From positions 1,493,026 to 1,557,025 of the forward strand of contig NZ_CP042243.1 of NCBI RefSeq assembly GCF_008152325.1: a stretch of DNA of 64,000 nt, given 5' to 3'. The DNA is from Crassaminicella thermophila (lineage in GTDB: Bacteria > Bacillota > Clostridia > Peptostreptococcales > Thermotaleaceae). The notes below the pieces were generated by a model. The model saw nothing but the letters and a program-made list of their open reading frames with translations. It was not told where the DNA came from and did not search any database. Positions 36,696-46,381 of this stretch are shown piece by piece; position 1 is the stretch's first letter, and each line of letters begins with the position of its first letter. The position numbers and the translations under genes were made by a program.

Positions 36696-37752
36696 TACCC
36701 AATTCACCCGCTAAGCCAGCAGTAATAAAAAAATCTTTATCATTTTGAAAATCTCTACCCATTGTACGCATATTTATTGTTGAATTTTCTAATATCTCTG
36801 TTGTCTTTGTTGTATCCATATATAATATTTTATGTTTCTTTTGAATTTCAGTATTATCTATTTGTAAATTAATATACTCTTTTTTACTTTCTTCAAAATT
36901 TGGAATACCTACAACAGCACGAGTTTTACTTATTTTACTAAGAACAGTTAACGTATGATGACTTATACCTCTATGCCTCTTTCTAATATCAGCAAAACTT
37001 ATTCTAGGAACAGCGATAGGAATTCCTCCTAAATCATTTGTTGCATCAATAATATTTCCTTGTTCTATACCACTAAAACCAAATTTAGTGCCTGTTCCAA
37101 CAATTCCTGGTCCCATTGTCACCACAGCTATATCACATTTAATAATCTCTTTAGCTGCAATAAGCCCATTATAAATATTTACGCAATCTAAATCTCCTCC
37201 AAAAGCATTTCCAATAGTTATGGTACTAGCTATTAGTTTTTTTTCTTTTAAATCTTTTATAGTATTGCTTAAATCAATAGGAAGTGCTGCTCCATCAGTC
37301 ATAATATAAGCAATTTTTATATTTTTGTTATACGTTTTTAAAACTTTTATAATTGGCGGCAGCATACTATGCAAAGTTCCTATTATAACAGGCATACCAT
37401 TTAAAGACTTAAATTTATTAAAAATATCATGAAATATACTTCCTTGTTCTTCAGCAGCAAATACCTTTATCTGATATGGAGAATACCTTAGTTTCATAAT
37501 ATGCCCACCATTTGTTATATCTTTATTAGGACTATCTAAATTTGATACAACAAAGTGATATCCACCTGTCCCAAGGTTTAAATCTACAGCAGTAGTATTC
37601 AATAATAAAGAATCGCCTATTTTTACATCCCCAGTTAATCTATTATAATTAATAGCCTTGTAGTTATGATTATTTATTTCTACCAATATTTCAGTACTAT
37701 TGATATTACATTTTAATATTTCAAGAACTTTCCCAACTTTAATACCTATCAA
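36655..37752 (-). CDS. DUF3866 family protein
   Basis: This conserved Firmicute and actinobacterial protein has about 365 aa and alternating alpha/beta segments: VVSNLDSPNKDITNGGHIMKLRY, then PVIIGTLHSMLPP and VTMGPGIVGTGTKFGFSGIEQG, a glycine-rich loop. The function is unknown. TTG at 37752 is the probable start, because the ribosome binding site GAGGGG overlaps the codons of the upstream ATG (37770). It lies downstream of the GT4 gene. Confidence 0.85.
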   Translation of the reverse strand: MIGIKVGKVLEILKCNINSTEILVEINNHNYKAINYNRLTGDVKIGDSLLLNTTAVDLNLGTGGYHFVVSNLDSPNKDITNGGHIMKLRYSPYQIKVFAAEEQGSIFHDIFNKFKSLNGMPVIIGTLHSMLPPIIKVLKTYNKNIKIAYIMTDGAALPIDLSNTIKDLKEKKLIASTITIGNAFGGDLDCVNIYNGLIAAKEIIKCDIAVVTMGPGIVGTGTKFGFSGIEQGNIIDATNDLGGIPIAVPRISFADIRKRHRGISHHTLTVLSKISKTRAVVGIPNFEESKKEYINLQIDNTEIQKKHKILYMDTTKTTEILENSTINMRTMGRDFQNDKDFFITAGLAGELGIKILNDPQLEILK

Positions 37753-37806
37753 TTTATCCCCTCTTTTCATAAAAATTTTTCATTATGAAAGAAAAAGGCA
37801 GATAAA

Positions 37807-38619
37807 TTATCTACCCATTTCATCAAGATATTTTAATATTTTTACTCGTTGAATAGTCTCCGTTAAAGAATATTTTTCTGTATAAAGATGTATTAAAATT
37901 AAAAATCCTAATATAATTGTTCGTACATAAAAACCTGCAGAAATACATGCTATTCCTAATGAAATTCCTAATATATTTGAACCTACATCTCCCATCATAG
38001 ACTTTGCCTTAAGATCACATGGTAAGTAGGCTAATACTGAACCAAATAATCCAAATAGTAGCAATCGAAATGTTTCAAAAATAGGATTCAAAACTATAAC
38101 AATACCACTAAACAAAAAACCTTTTAATGCTCTACCAGGACGTAAGTCTAATAAATTTATAAAGTTAGTAAAAAGCGCTATAATTAATGTATTTATAAAA
38201 ATGTTTAAAAAATCATCAGAAATAATTATACTTATTGTTAATGCAATTAATCCACCAAAAGCTGCTTTAAATCCACCCGTTGTTAATTTAAGCTTTAACA
38301 TCATCTTAAAATGGCCCTTTAGACCAGTAACATTTCTATTTCCTAGTAAATCATCTAATAGCCCTGCTAATCCCATAGCTAAAGAACCTATCATAAATAT
38401 TAAGCAAACAATAATATTACTTTTAGATTTCCAGATTAATAAAAAAACGGTCTGTATAGCGATCACCGGAATAAATACCAGCCCCATACCTACAGGAATA
38501 TTTTCACCATTATAATTACTCCTTACACACCCTGATTCATACAATAGATCCAAAAACATAGGAATCAAAAATTTACTTATAAAAAATCCTACAACAAAAT
38601 AAGTAAATAATATAAGCAT
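37807..38619 (-). CDS. MraY/WecA-like glycosyltransferase (GT4 membrane family)
   Basis: This 270-aa polytopic membrane protein has the polyprenyl-phosphate hexosamine-1-phosphate transferase motifs in reduced form: AGLLDDLLGNR near residue 87, NFINLLDLRPGRALKG near 150 and SMMGDVGSN near 208. It is shorter than MraY (about 320 aa). Its start codon overlaps the stop of the GT2 gene (TAATG), so they are translationally coupled. It probably acts on a lipid-linked sugar with the GT2 enzyme. The product is unknown. Confidence 0.82.
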   Translation of the reverse strand: MLILFTYFVVGFFISKFLIPMFLDLLYESGCVRSNYNGENIPVGMGLVFIPVIAIQTVFLLIWKSKSNIIVCLIFMIGSLAMGLAGLLDDLLGNRNVTGLKGHFKMMLKLKLTTGGFKAAFGGLIALTISIIISDDFLNIFINTLIIALFTNFINLLDLRPGRALKGFLFSGIVIVLNPIFETFRLLLFGLFGSVLAYLPCDLKAKSMMGDVGSNILGISLGIACISAGFYVRTIILGFLILIHLYTEKYSLTETIQRVKILKYLDEMGR

Positions 38620-39305
38620 TACTTTATCTCTCCTTTAGATTTTTGGAGTAATGTTAAAAATATTTGGTAAAATTGTTTTCCTCTATGCATAAAACTTTTT
38701 ATATCTCTTCCTGTCTCTCTATGTGTCATATTTACATCTATTTCTTTAATTCTGAATCCCATATTTATAATATCAATAGTCATTCCTACCTCAACTCCAT
38801 AATCTGATGGAAAGTCACCTAATTTTTTGAGTACCTTTGATTTAAAAGCTCTCTGTCCAGAAAGTGAAGTATTAATAGTACATCCAGTATAAAATTTCAC
38901 ACCATGTTTTGCTAAATTTTTAACAATTCCAAAACCGCCCTTTTTCTTAGGAGCAGAAAATCTTGCAATTGTAACATCTGCTTCATCTTTTATAATTGGA
39001 ACAATCAATTTATCAACTTCTGATGCAGTTTTTCCAAGGTCTGCATCTAAAAAAACTACAATGCTACTTTCTTCTAATACTTTTTCTATTCCTAATTTTA
39101 AAGCAAATCCTTTCCCTTTATTGTTGTTCAAACGGTATGCTTCTACACCAGTACTACTAACAACATGATAGGTATCATCTTTAGATCCATCATCTAATAC
39201 CACAATTCTATCTACATATCTTGAACCTTTTATTGCATAAATAGTATCTTTTATTCTATCAGCTTCATTATATGCAGGTACTAAAACAGTAATTGAATTA
39301 GACAT
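38619..39305 (-). CDS. Glycosyltransferase family 2
   Basis: This 228-aa GT-A glycosyltransferase has VLVPAYNEADRI at the N-terminus, VVLDDGSKDDT, and the metal-binding FLDADLGKT as the DxD-type motif. LSGQRAFKS is typical of polyprenyl-phosphate sugar transferases. AGGAG lies 8 nt before the ATG. It lies between steA-steB and the GT4-type membrane protein and is coupled to the latter, which points to envelope glycan or lipid-linked sugar synthesis. Confidence 0.88.
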   Translation of the reverse strand: MSNSITVLVPAYNEADRIKDTIYAIKGSRYVDRIVVLDDGSKDDTYHVVSSTGVEAYRLNNNKGKGFALKLGIEKVLEESSIVVFLDADLGKTASEVDKLIVPIIKDEADVTIARFSAPKKKGGFGIVKNLAKHGVKFYTGCTINTSLSGQRAFKSKVLKKLGDFPSDYGVEVGMTIDIINMGFRIKEIDVNMTHRETGRDIKSFMHRGKQFYQIFLTLLQKSKGEIK

Positions 39306-39316
39306 GCAATCAACTC

Positions 39317-41344
39317 CTAATCTATAGTTATAAATCCTTCTGGAACTAATGCTTCAGCACTTTCTTTTTCTCCAAAATGACCTTCTCTTCCACTTACTAC
39401 CATTAACATGGAAATTTTTCCAATGATTGTATCCACATTATCAACAGTAGAAATTCTTAATTTTTTATAATCTGGAATATTTGAATAATCGACACTTAAT
39501 TTTTCAACCGCCATAACTGGAATATTTGCACCTTTAATACAATTAATAATTGGAACATCTACCTTAGTTAATAAACTTTTTTCTTCATCTATACTTCCTC
39601 CTGCTACAATAACATAATCTGTAGGAAATACAAGCTTATCTGTATAATCTATCATTTTTATATCTTTTAAATACTTTATAAACTTCATATCATTACCAGA
39701 AACCAGTGCATTACAAAATCTTTTTATTAATTGTACATGCAATTCTTCTTTGGAATCTCCAGTTAATTTAAACTTATTAGATAATTGAATTAATTTTTCT
39801 TCATCTGATGTAGAAAAATCTTTGACAATAATATTAGTTACACTATTAACCCCTGCTTTCTTAAAAGCATCTATTATTCCAGAATAATCATAATATTCAC
39901 TTGTCTCTAATATAACTATATTTAAATCCTTTAACTTATCTTTTACTATTATTGGATAAATAGTATTGATAAACTTTTCATTTTTTTCTTTTTCTGAAGT
40001 TAATAATTCTATCTTCTCTTGTAAACTGTCTTGCTTAATCTTAAATTCATCAAATTTACTTTCTAATTGAGCAACAATTTGTTTCTGCTGCTCAACAATT
40101 AAATCTTGTCCATCTAACATAATGCCAATAAATATCCCTATTCCAATTGCTAAAAATATTGCAACAATCGTTATTACATAATACTTTAAATTAATTACCA
40201 AATGTGATACCTCCCTAAAAATTCCATTGGAAGAACAAATTTTAATTTTATAATAAATAATTTTTAATAATTGTTGCACTGTTGGAGACAATAATCCTAC
40301 AATAAAAATAGGAATCATAGCTCCAAAGGCTAAACCAGCAAAGTGTTTAAACTTTACGCTTTCTCTGTATAGCTTATTAACACCTTTTGCATCTATAAGT
40401 TTTGATCCTACTTTTAATCGAACAAGAAAAGTGCTCGCCATACCTTTTCTACCTTTTTCAAGAAAATCTACCATATTCGAATGCGTACCCACAGCTACAA
40501 TTAGTTCTGTTTCATTTTCGAATGCTAATAACATTGCAATATCTTCACTTGTTCCTGGAGCTGGAAATATTATACTTTCTAATCCTAGTTCCTTTATTCT
40601 TTTTAATCCTGGCGCTTCTCCATTTGGATAAGCATGTACAATTATTTCTTTACATACCCTTAAACATTCATCAGAAACACTATCCATATCACCAACAATA
40701 ATATCAGGAACATAACCACACTCTATAAGAGCATCTCCACCACCATCAACACCAACTAATATAGGATTAAATTCTTCTATATAAGACCTTATAGCATGTA
40801 AATCTTCTTTATAGTTTTTCCCTCTCACAACAACTAGAGTGTGTCTACCTTTAAACTTAGTTTTAACTTTAGGAATTATTAAGTTTCCTAATAGCATATC
40901 TTTTTCTTTTTTTGCATATTCTAATGTGTTTTCAATAAATTTGTCTAATTCTTGTTGGAAGTTTATACTTGTTTCTTCTAATTTCATTTTAATTAATTGT
41001 TTCGTTAAGATTATTCCACTTCCAATATATTGTCCATTAATAAAAATTTTATTGTCAATAACCTCCAAGAAATCCCCATCATTAATAGCCTTAAAAACTT
41101 CAATTCCTACATTATCTAAAATAGGAATACCTGCTTTTTCTATAATCTCAGGCCCAAGATTAGGATATCTACCACTAATTGATTGATTAGCATTAATAAT
41201 CATACGTGGTTTACACATAACCAAAGAATTCGCAGCTACTTCATCTAAGTCTTTATGGTTAATCACCGCAATTTCTCCAGGATTTAATCTTTTCACAAGT
41301 TCTTTAGTTTTCTTATCTATTCTTGCAATTGATTTTACTAACAT
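39317..41344 (-). CDS. steA: SteA-SteB read as one 675-aa frame
   Basis: Residues 1-381 are SteA, a putative cytokinetic-ring protein with a thiamine-pyrophosphokinase-like fold (GVDGGGDALIECGYVPDIIVGDMDS), ending in a membrane segment. Residues 382-675 are SteB (copper-transporter/MctB-type): a membrane anchor IVAIFLAIGIGIFIGIMLDG, a coiled coil and a periplasmic domain. They are normally two adjacent genes. Here no stop separates them, but GGGAGG (40215-40210) with TTG at 40201 lies exactly where SteB begins, so SteB can be made separately. One extra T in the T5 run at 40216-40222 would create a stop just before that site. Confidence 0.85.
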   Translation of the reverse strand: MLVKSIARIDKKTKELVKRLNPGEIAVINHKDLDEVAANSLVMCKPRMIINANQSISGRYPNLGPEIIEKAGIPILDNVGIEVFKAINDGDFLEVIDNKIFINGQYIGSGIILTKQLIKMKLEETSINFQQELDKFIENTLEYAKKEKDMLLGNLIIPKVKTKFKGRHTLVVVRGKNYKEDLHAIRSYIEEFNPILVGVDGGGDALIECGYVPDIIVGDMDSVSDECLRVCKEIIVHAYPNGEAPGLKRIKELGLESIIFPAPGTSEDIAMLLAFENETELIVAVGTHSNMVDFLEKGRKGMASTFLVRLKVGSKLIDAKGVNKLYRESVKFKHFAGLAFGAMIPIFIVGLLSPTVQQLLKIIYYKIKICSSNGIFREVSHLVINLKYYVITIVAIFLAIGIGIFIGIMLDGQDLIVEQQKQIVAQLESKFDEFKIKQDSLQEKIELLTSEKEKNEKFINTIYPIIVKDKLKDLNIVILETSEYYDYSGIIDAFKKAGVNSVTNIIVKDFSTSDEEKLIQLSNKFKLTGDSKEELHVQLIKRFCNALVSGNDMKFIKYLKDIKMIDYTDKLVFPTDYVIVAGGSIDEEKSLLTKVDVPIINCIKGANIPVMAVEKLSVDYSNIPDYKKLRISTVDNVDTIIGKISMLMVVSGREGHFGEKESAEALVPEGFITID
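40199..40215 (-). promoter_or_regulatory. steB: Internal ribosome binding site and TTG start of steB
   Basis: On the minus strand GGGAGG (40215-40210), 8 nt and TTG (40201-40199) stand in frame inside the steA-steB reading frame. The encoded start (VINLKYYVITIVAIFL) is the normal SteB N-terminus. Translation from here would give a 294-aa SteB covering 39317-40201. Confidence 0.75.
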
Positions 41345-41493
41345 ATATTTCCTCCAATTGCTTTTTCATTAGTATTACTCTAATTTTATAAATAATACCT
41401 AAAAGCATCACTTTATAACAATCCCTATTATAACACAATTACTTCACATAATATATATATAGTGATGATTTTTGAATATTATATAAAATTATA

Positions 41494-41541
41494 ATAAAAA
41501 AATACCACCTTTCCATCTACTACATAAATAGAAAGGTAGCA
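41494..41541 (-). terminator. Terminator of proA-proB
   Basis: An 11-bp stem (41503-41513 with 41531-41541, two G-U pairs) is followed by U7 on the minus strand, 25 nt past the proB stop codon. The remainder of 41345-41565 shows no gene. Confidence 0.85.
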
Positions 41542-41565
41542 TTTTTACTTAAATTCTCTTTTATT

Positions 41566-42357
41566 TTATCTTGGAACAAATAAAGTTGCTTTTTCAGTTC
41601 TATCTAATAATTTAAATAAAATATTCTCTTTTTTTCCATTAGCTAGGATCATTGGAATACCATAATTATTAACTTTTCTCGCTGCTTCAATTTTGGTAGC
41701 AATTCCTCCTGTTCCAAAAGCATTCACTTCTCCAATTTCAATATTTTCTAATAATTGATCAATATCTGATATTTGTTCTAATAATATTGCATCCTTATGA
41801 TCTTTTGGATTTTTATTAAATATACCGTCAATATCACTAAACAAAATTAATAAATCTGCATTCCAAATATTTGTTGTAAGTGCTGCTAAAGTATCATTAT
41901 CCCCAATTTTTATTTCGTCCACACTAACAGTATCATTTTCGTTAATAATTGGTATAACACCTTCATCTACTAAAGTAAATAAAGTGTTTCTAATATTTAA
42001 AGTTCTATTAGAATCAGAAAAATCTTCTCTAGTCAAAAGCATTTGTCCAATATGAATATTATATTCACTAAAAACTTTTCTATAAGCATCCATCAATTCT
42101 ACCTGTCCAATAGCACATAGAGCTTGTTTATAATGAATGTCTTCTTTTCTCATCCACTTACCTATTGTCGCTACTCCTGCAATTCTTGCTCCCGAAGAAA
42201 CCATAACTATTTGTTTTCCTTGATCTATTAAAAAATTTATTTGTTCGCTTAACTCTTGCAAAAATATCTTATTAACTGTTCCGTCTTCATTAGCTAATGT
42301 ATTACTGCCAATCTTAATAACAATTTTTTTACTTTTATTTATAATTTCTGAAATCAT
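41566..42357 (-). CDS. proB: Glutamate 5-kinase
   Basis: ProB phosphorylates glutamate in the first step of proline synthesis. The 263-aa kinase has IVIKIGSNTLA at the N-terminus, VMVSSGARIAGVATIG, and the ATP-site GDNDTLAALT and FGTGGIATKIEAA. It ends after the kinase domain, with no C-terminal PUA domain, a shorter form seen in some Firmicutes. It lies 9 nt after proA under control of the proline T-box. Confidence 0.95.
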   Translation of the reverse strand: MISEIINKSKKIVIKIGSNTLANEDGTVNKIFLQELSEQINFLIDQGKQIVMVSSGARIAGVATIGKWMRKEDIHYKQALCAIGQVELMDAYRKVFSEYNIHIGQMLLTREDFSDSNRTLNIRNTLFTLVDEGVIPIINENDTVSVDEIKIGDNDTLAALTTNIWNADLLILFSDIDGIFNKNPKDHKDAILLEQISDIDQLLENIEIGEVNAFGTGGIATKIEAARKVNNYGIPMILANGKKENILFKLLDRTEKATLFVPR

Positions 42358-42366
42358 AATATCCCT

Positions 42367-43605
42367 CTATTCCCTAATCTGTCCATTTCCAATAATTGTA
42401 TATTTCACTGTTACCAATTCATTAAGTCCCATTGGCCCACGTGCATGTATTTTTTGTGTGCTAATTCCCATTTCTGCTCCAAAGCCAAATTGTCCACCAT
42501 CTGTAAATCTAGTAGAAGCATTTACATATACAGCTGCGGCATCTACTTGACGTAAAAACTTATTTGCATTTGTTAAGCTTTCTGTCAAAATTGCTTCTGA
42601 ATGTTTTGTACCATATTTCCGAATATGAAAAATAGCATCATCAACATTTTCCACTACCTTAACAGCTAAAATATAATCCAAATATTCTTTATACCAATCT
42701 TCTTCTATTGCAGAATTAACTGGAATAATCTTTTTTGTCTCTTGACAACCACGTATCTCTACTCGTTCTATTAAACGATCATATAATTTAGGCAAAAACA
42801 AGTTAGCTATTTTTTTATGAACTAATACAGTTTCACAAGCATTACAAACTCCTGGACGCTGAACCTTTGCATTTTCAATAATATCTATAGATTTTTTAAT
42901 ATCTGCTGTTTCATCTACAAATATATGACAGTTACCTACACCAGTTTCAATCGTTGGTACTGTAGCATTCTTTACAACAAATTGAATTAAGTCCTTTCCC
43001 CCTCTTGGAATAATTACATCTATATATTCATTTAATGTTAGCATTTCTTTTACCACTGATCTATCAATATCATCTATAAATTCAATAACATTTTCAGAAA
43101 CAGGACTCTTTTTTAAACCTTCTTTAATAGCATATACTAAAGCATTATTAGAATTAATAGATGAAGAACTTCCACGAAGCAAAATGCAATTTCCACTTTT
43201 TAACGCAAGAGAAAAAGCATCTACTGTTACATTTGGCCTTGATTCATAAATAATACCAATAACACCTAAAGGTACTGTCATCTTACTTAATGTTAAGCCA
43301 TTTTCTAAAGTCCATAACTCATTGCTCTTCCATACAGGATCTTTTAATTCAATAATATTGTGAATACCTTCTATCATATCATCAATTCTTTCTTCACTTA
43401 AGCATAATCTATCAATTAAGCTTTCTTTCATATTATCTTTCTTTGCTTTTTCAACATCTTTTTTATTTTCTTCTAAAATAAATGCCTTATATTCTTTTAA
43501 ACTAAGCCCTACTTGATATAAAGCTTCGTTTTTAAGTTTAGTATCCATAGTAGCTAATATTTCTGAAGCTTTGCATAACTTTTTACATTTATCAACTAAA
43601 GTCAT
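42367..43605 (-). CDS. proA: Gamma-glutamyl phosphate reductase
   Basis: ProA reduces gamma-glutamyl phosphate to glutamate semialdehyde with NADPH. The 412-aa aldehyde-dehydrogenase-like protein shows the catalytic-cysteine segment QRPGVCNACETVLVHK near residue 250, RGSSSSINSNNALVYAI, and the C-terminal FGFGAEMGISTQKIHARGP. AAAGGGTG precedes the ATG. It is the first gene after a T-box leader whose specifier is a proline codon. Confidence 0.96.
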   Translation of the reverse strand: MTLVDKCKKLCKASEILATMDTKLKNEALYQVGLSLKEYKAFILEENKKDVEKAKKDNMKESLIDRLCLSEERIDDMIEGIHNIIELKDPVWKSNELWTLENGLTLSKMTVPLGVIGIIYESRPNVTVDAFSLALKSGNCILLRGSSSSINSNNALVYAIKEGLKKSPVSENVIEFIDDIDRSVVKEMLTLNEYIDVIIPRGGKDLIQFVVKNATVPTIETGVGNCHIFVDETADIKKSIDIIENAKVQRPGVCNACETVLVHKKIANLFLPKLYDRLIERVEIRGCQETKKIIPVNSAIEEDWYKEYLDYILAVKVVENVDDAIFHIRKYGTKHSEAILTESLTNANKFLRQVDAAAVYVNASTRFTDGGQFGFGAEMGISTQKIHARGPMGLNELVTVKYTIIGNGQIRE

Positions 43606-43659
43606 CTATATCACCCTTTCTTAATAAGATTATCATACAATTTCAAATAATTTAATTCA

Positions 43660-43892
43660 TAAATAAAAAACTCCCATCCCTAAAGGGACGAGAGTATACC
43701 CGCGGTACCACCCTAATTAGCAATTAGCTCACTTAAACAATCGTAACGTGATCGCACCCGTAATGACTTAATTCGCCACATGCTCCAGAGTGGGTTCAAA
43801 GAGTTAGTTTATAAGACTCTCACCAATGTCTTACTCTCTGTAAAACATCACTCTTTTACTATTCTCCTTCAAAGCATCGATATATTTATTTT
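43660..43892 (-). ncRNA. T-box riboswitch, tRNA-Pro specific, controlling proA-proB
   Basis: On the minus strand the leader carries a stem I with AGAGAG bulge and GGTG apical-type motifs, the specifier stretch TTTGAACCCACTC, the T-box sequence AGGGTGGTACCGCGG (43714-43700) and a terminator (43665-43695, 11-bp stem then U6). The specifier reads CCC (43794-43792) or CCA (43793-43791), a proline codon either way, matching the genes below it. Uncharged tRNA-Pro should favour the antiterminator and raise proA-proB expression. Confidence 0.93.
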
Positions 43893-43898
43893 AAAATG

Positions 43899-43927
43899 AT
43901 TATATCTAAAAATTATATATATGTCAA
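43899..43927 (-). promoter_or_regulatory. Consensus housekeeping promoter of the proline T-box operon
   Basis: On the minus strand TTGACA (43927-43922), 17 nt and TATAAT (43904-43899) are a perfect sigma-A promoter. Transcription should begin near 43892, just before the T-box leader. It lies between the purB stop codon and the leader. Confidence 0.9.
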
Positions 43928-43946
43928 TGTATTAATTCTTAATATT

Positions 43947-45377
43947 CTATACTTTCAAATCAACTTCTATTCCTAAAAGTTCTTTATTAGATTCTATAAT
44001 AGGATCAATATGTGCTTCAATGAATTCAGATACTTGTTCAGAAGCTCTTCCTATAAACAATTTAGGATTTGTTAAATTATTAATATCTTCTTTTGAAAGA
44101 CCAAACGTTTCATCATTTGCTATTCTTATCAATAGATCATTTGCTTTACCTTCTTGCTTTACTACCTTTGCTGCTTCCATAGAATGTACTCTAATTTTTT
44201 CATGTAACTCTTGTCTGTCTCCACCTCTTTTTACAGCTTCCATCAAAATATTTTCTGTAGCCATAAAAGGCAATTCATTCATAACATGTTGCTGAATAAC
44301 TTTTTCATAAACTACCAATCCTGATGATATATTAATGCATATATCAAGTATTGCATCTACTGCTAAAAAGGCTTCTGGTATAGAAATTCTTTTATTCGCT
44401 GAATCATCTAAAGTTCTTTCAAACCATTGTGTAGAGGTTGTCATAGCTGTATTCATTGAAGATGCTATTACATATCTAGCAAGAGATGCAACTCTTTCGC
44501 TTCTCATAGGATTTCTTTTATAAGCCATAGCTGAAGAACCAATTTGATTAGCCTCAAAAGGTTCTTCAACTTCCTTCAGATGTTGAAGTAATCGTATATC
44601 ATTTGTCATCTTATGTAGGCTTTGTGCAATTCCACTTAAAACAGAATGTACTTTATAATCTAATTTTCTTGAATATGTTTGTCCCGTTACAGGAAAAGTT
44701 TTATCAAATCCTAATTTCTTAGCTACTAATTTATCTAATTCTTTTACTTTTTCATGATTCTCATCAAAAAGTTTTAAAAAACTTGCTTGTGTTCCTGTTG
44801 TTCCCTTTACTCCTCTTAATTTGATATTTAACAATAAATTCTCAATATCTTCAAAATCCATAAGAAGATCCATTAACCAAAGGGTAGCTCTCTTCCCTAC
44901 AGTTGTTAATTGAGCAGGTTGAAAATGTGTGAAACCTAAAGTAGGTAGATCTTTATATTCTTTTGCAAATTTAGAAAGCTTATTCATTAGATTAATTGTT
45001 TTTTTTCTAATAATCGTCATTGCTTTCTTTATAATAATAATATCTGTATTATCTCCAACATAGGCACTTGTTGCCCCAAGATGTATAATTGGCTTAGCTT
45101 TTGGACATTGTACACCAAAGGCATATACATGTGACATTACATCATGTCTTGTTTCTTTTTCTCTTGCTATTGCAACATCATAATTAATGTTATCGCAAAA
45201 CTTCTTCATCTCATCTATTTGTTCATCAGATATTTCTAATCCTAATTCTTTTTGAGATTCAGCAAGGGCAATCCAAAGTTTTCTCCAAGTTTTAAATTTT
45301 TCATCTGAAGAAAATATTTCTGCCATTTCTTTGCTTGCATATCGCGTAATTAATGGATTTTCATAAACTTTTGCCAA
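43947..45377 (-). CDS. purB: Adenylosuccinate lyase
   Basis: PurB acts twice in purine synthesis, releasing fumarate from SAICAR and from adenylosuccinate. The sequence of about 476 aa shows the fumarase/aspartase-family signature GSSAMAYKRNPMRSERV, TSAYVGDNTDII and TLGFTHFQPAQLTTVGKR. TTG at 45377 is chosen: AAAGGAG lies 8 nt before it and overlaps the upstream ATG (45395), and the resulting start fits the usual (Y/V)xNPLITRYAS N-terminus. It stands apart from other purine genes. Confidence 0.95.
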   Translation of the reverse strand: MAKVYENPLITRYASKEMAEIFSSDEKFKTWRKLWIALAESQKELGLEISDEQIDEMKKFCDNINYDVAIAREKETRHDVMSHVYAFGVQCPKAKPIIHLGATSAYVGDNTDIIIIKKAMTIIRKKTINLMNKLSKFAKEYKDLPTLGFTHFQPAQLTTVGKRATLWLMDLLMDFEDIENLLLNIKLRGVKGTTGTQASFLKLFDENHEKVKELDKLVAKKLGFDKTFPVTGQTYSRKLDYKVHSVLSGIAQSLHKMTNDIRLLQHLKEVEEPFEANQIGSSAMAYKRNPMRSERVASLARYVIASSMNTAMTTSTQWFERTLDDSANKRISIPEAFLAVDAILDICINISSGLVVYEKVIQQHVMNELPFMATENILMEAVKRGGDRQELHEKIRVHSMEAAKVVKQEGKANDLLIRIANDETFGLSKEDINNLTNPKLFIGRASEQVSEFIEAHIDPIIESNKELLGIEVDLKV

Positions 45378-45450
45378 TTTTTTTTCTCCTTTCATTCAAT
45401 ATTAATCTAAGCTTATTATATTCTACATATTTCTCCAATATCCTTCATAA

Positions 45451-46266
45451 TTACTTATTTTTCATCTTTATAATTTTATCGTAACTTATGGAAACTTTTC
45501 CAATAGCAGGTACTCCATTCACAATCTCATCATGATAGTCTGATCCTCCAGTAACAAAAATATTATGTTTTCTTGCTAATCGTAAATAAATCTTATTATG
45601 AAAAGGTAAATGTTTTGTGTGATAAACTTCTATTCCTTCAATACCTTTGTAAATCAAACTTTCTACATTGATTTTTTCATCAATTAATCCTGGATGAGCC
45701 AAAACAGGAATACCATTAGCTCTCTTTATAATTTTTATTGCATCATCTACTGTTAGTTTAAATCTTTCAACATAAGCAGCTTTTCCTTTTTGTAATAGTT
45801 TTTCGAAAGCTTCTTGTACTGAAGATACATACCCCTTATCAATAAGAACTCGAGCTATATGCGGCCTTCCAATCGATCCTTTTTTTACTTTATCATAAAC
45901 TTCTAAAAGAGTGATATCATAATTCAACTTTCTTAACTTCTCTATAATTAGTTTTGCTCTTTTAAGTCTATAATTTTTAATATTATTTGTAATTCTTACA
46001 ATTTCAGAATTCTTATAATCTATAAAATATCCTAATATATGAATTTCAATCTGATTATAAAGTGTACTAAACTCTATCCCCGGGATAATTACAAAATCAT
46101 TATATTTTTTTGATGCTTCTATAGCTTCTTCAATACCATCTACAGTATCATGATCTGTTATGGATATACCTTTCAACCCCAGCTTTTTTGACCACCTTAC
46201 AATTTCAGTAGGCGAAAAAATTCCATCAGATGCACTAGTATGAACATGCATATCTATGTTATCCAT
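45451..46266 (-). CDS. PHP domain-containing phosphoesterase
   Basis: This 271-aa metal-dependent phosphoesterase of the TrpH/YciV-like group has MHVHTSASDG at the N-terminus, SITDHDTVDG, the Glu of IPGIEFST, VLAHPG and GGSDYH as metal ligands. Relatives act on nucleoside 3',5'-bisphosphate or on short 5'-phosphorylated RNA or DNA. The exact substrate is not readable here. It lies between spoVS and purB. Confidence 0.88.
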   Translation of the reverse strand: MDNIDMHVHTSASDGIFSPTEIVRWSKKLGLKGISITDHDTVDGIEEAIEASKKYNDFVIIPGIEFSTLYNQIEIHILGYFIDYKNSEIVRITNNIKNYRLKRAKLIIEKLRKLNYDITLLEVYDKVKKGSIGRPHIARVLIDKGYVSSVQEAFEKLLQKGKAAYVERFKLTVDDAIKIIKRANGIPVLAHPGLIDEKINVESLIYKGIEGIEVYHTKHLPFHNKIYLRLARKHNIFVTGGSDYHDEIVNGVPAIGKVSISYDKIIKMKNK

Positions 46267-46344
46267 AAATTCACCCCAATTTTAACTTTAAAGCTATATT
46301 ATAGTATACGTAAATTTTAAAAACATTATCAAACTCCTATTTCA

Positions 46345-46375
46345 TACAAAAAACCTGCTTTAAAAGCAGGTTTTA
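46345..46375 (-). terminator. Terminator of spoVS
   Basis: An 8-bp or longer stem (AAAACCTGCTTT paired to AAAGCAGGTTTT, 46351-46374) is followed by U6 on the minus strand, just after the spoVS stop codon. Confidence 0.88.
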
Positions 46376-46381
46376 TGTATA

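Noticed and set aside
40402-41186. Three overlapping plus-strand frames over steA
   Set aside because: All are antisense to the conserved SteA sequence and have no family features or ribosome binding sites.
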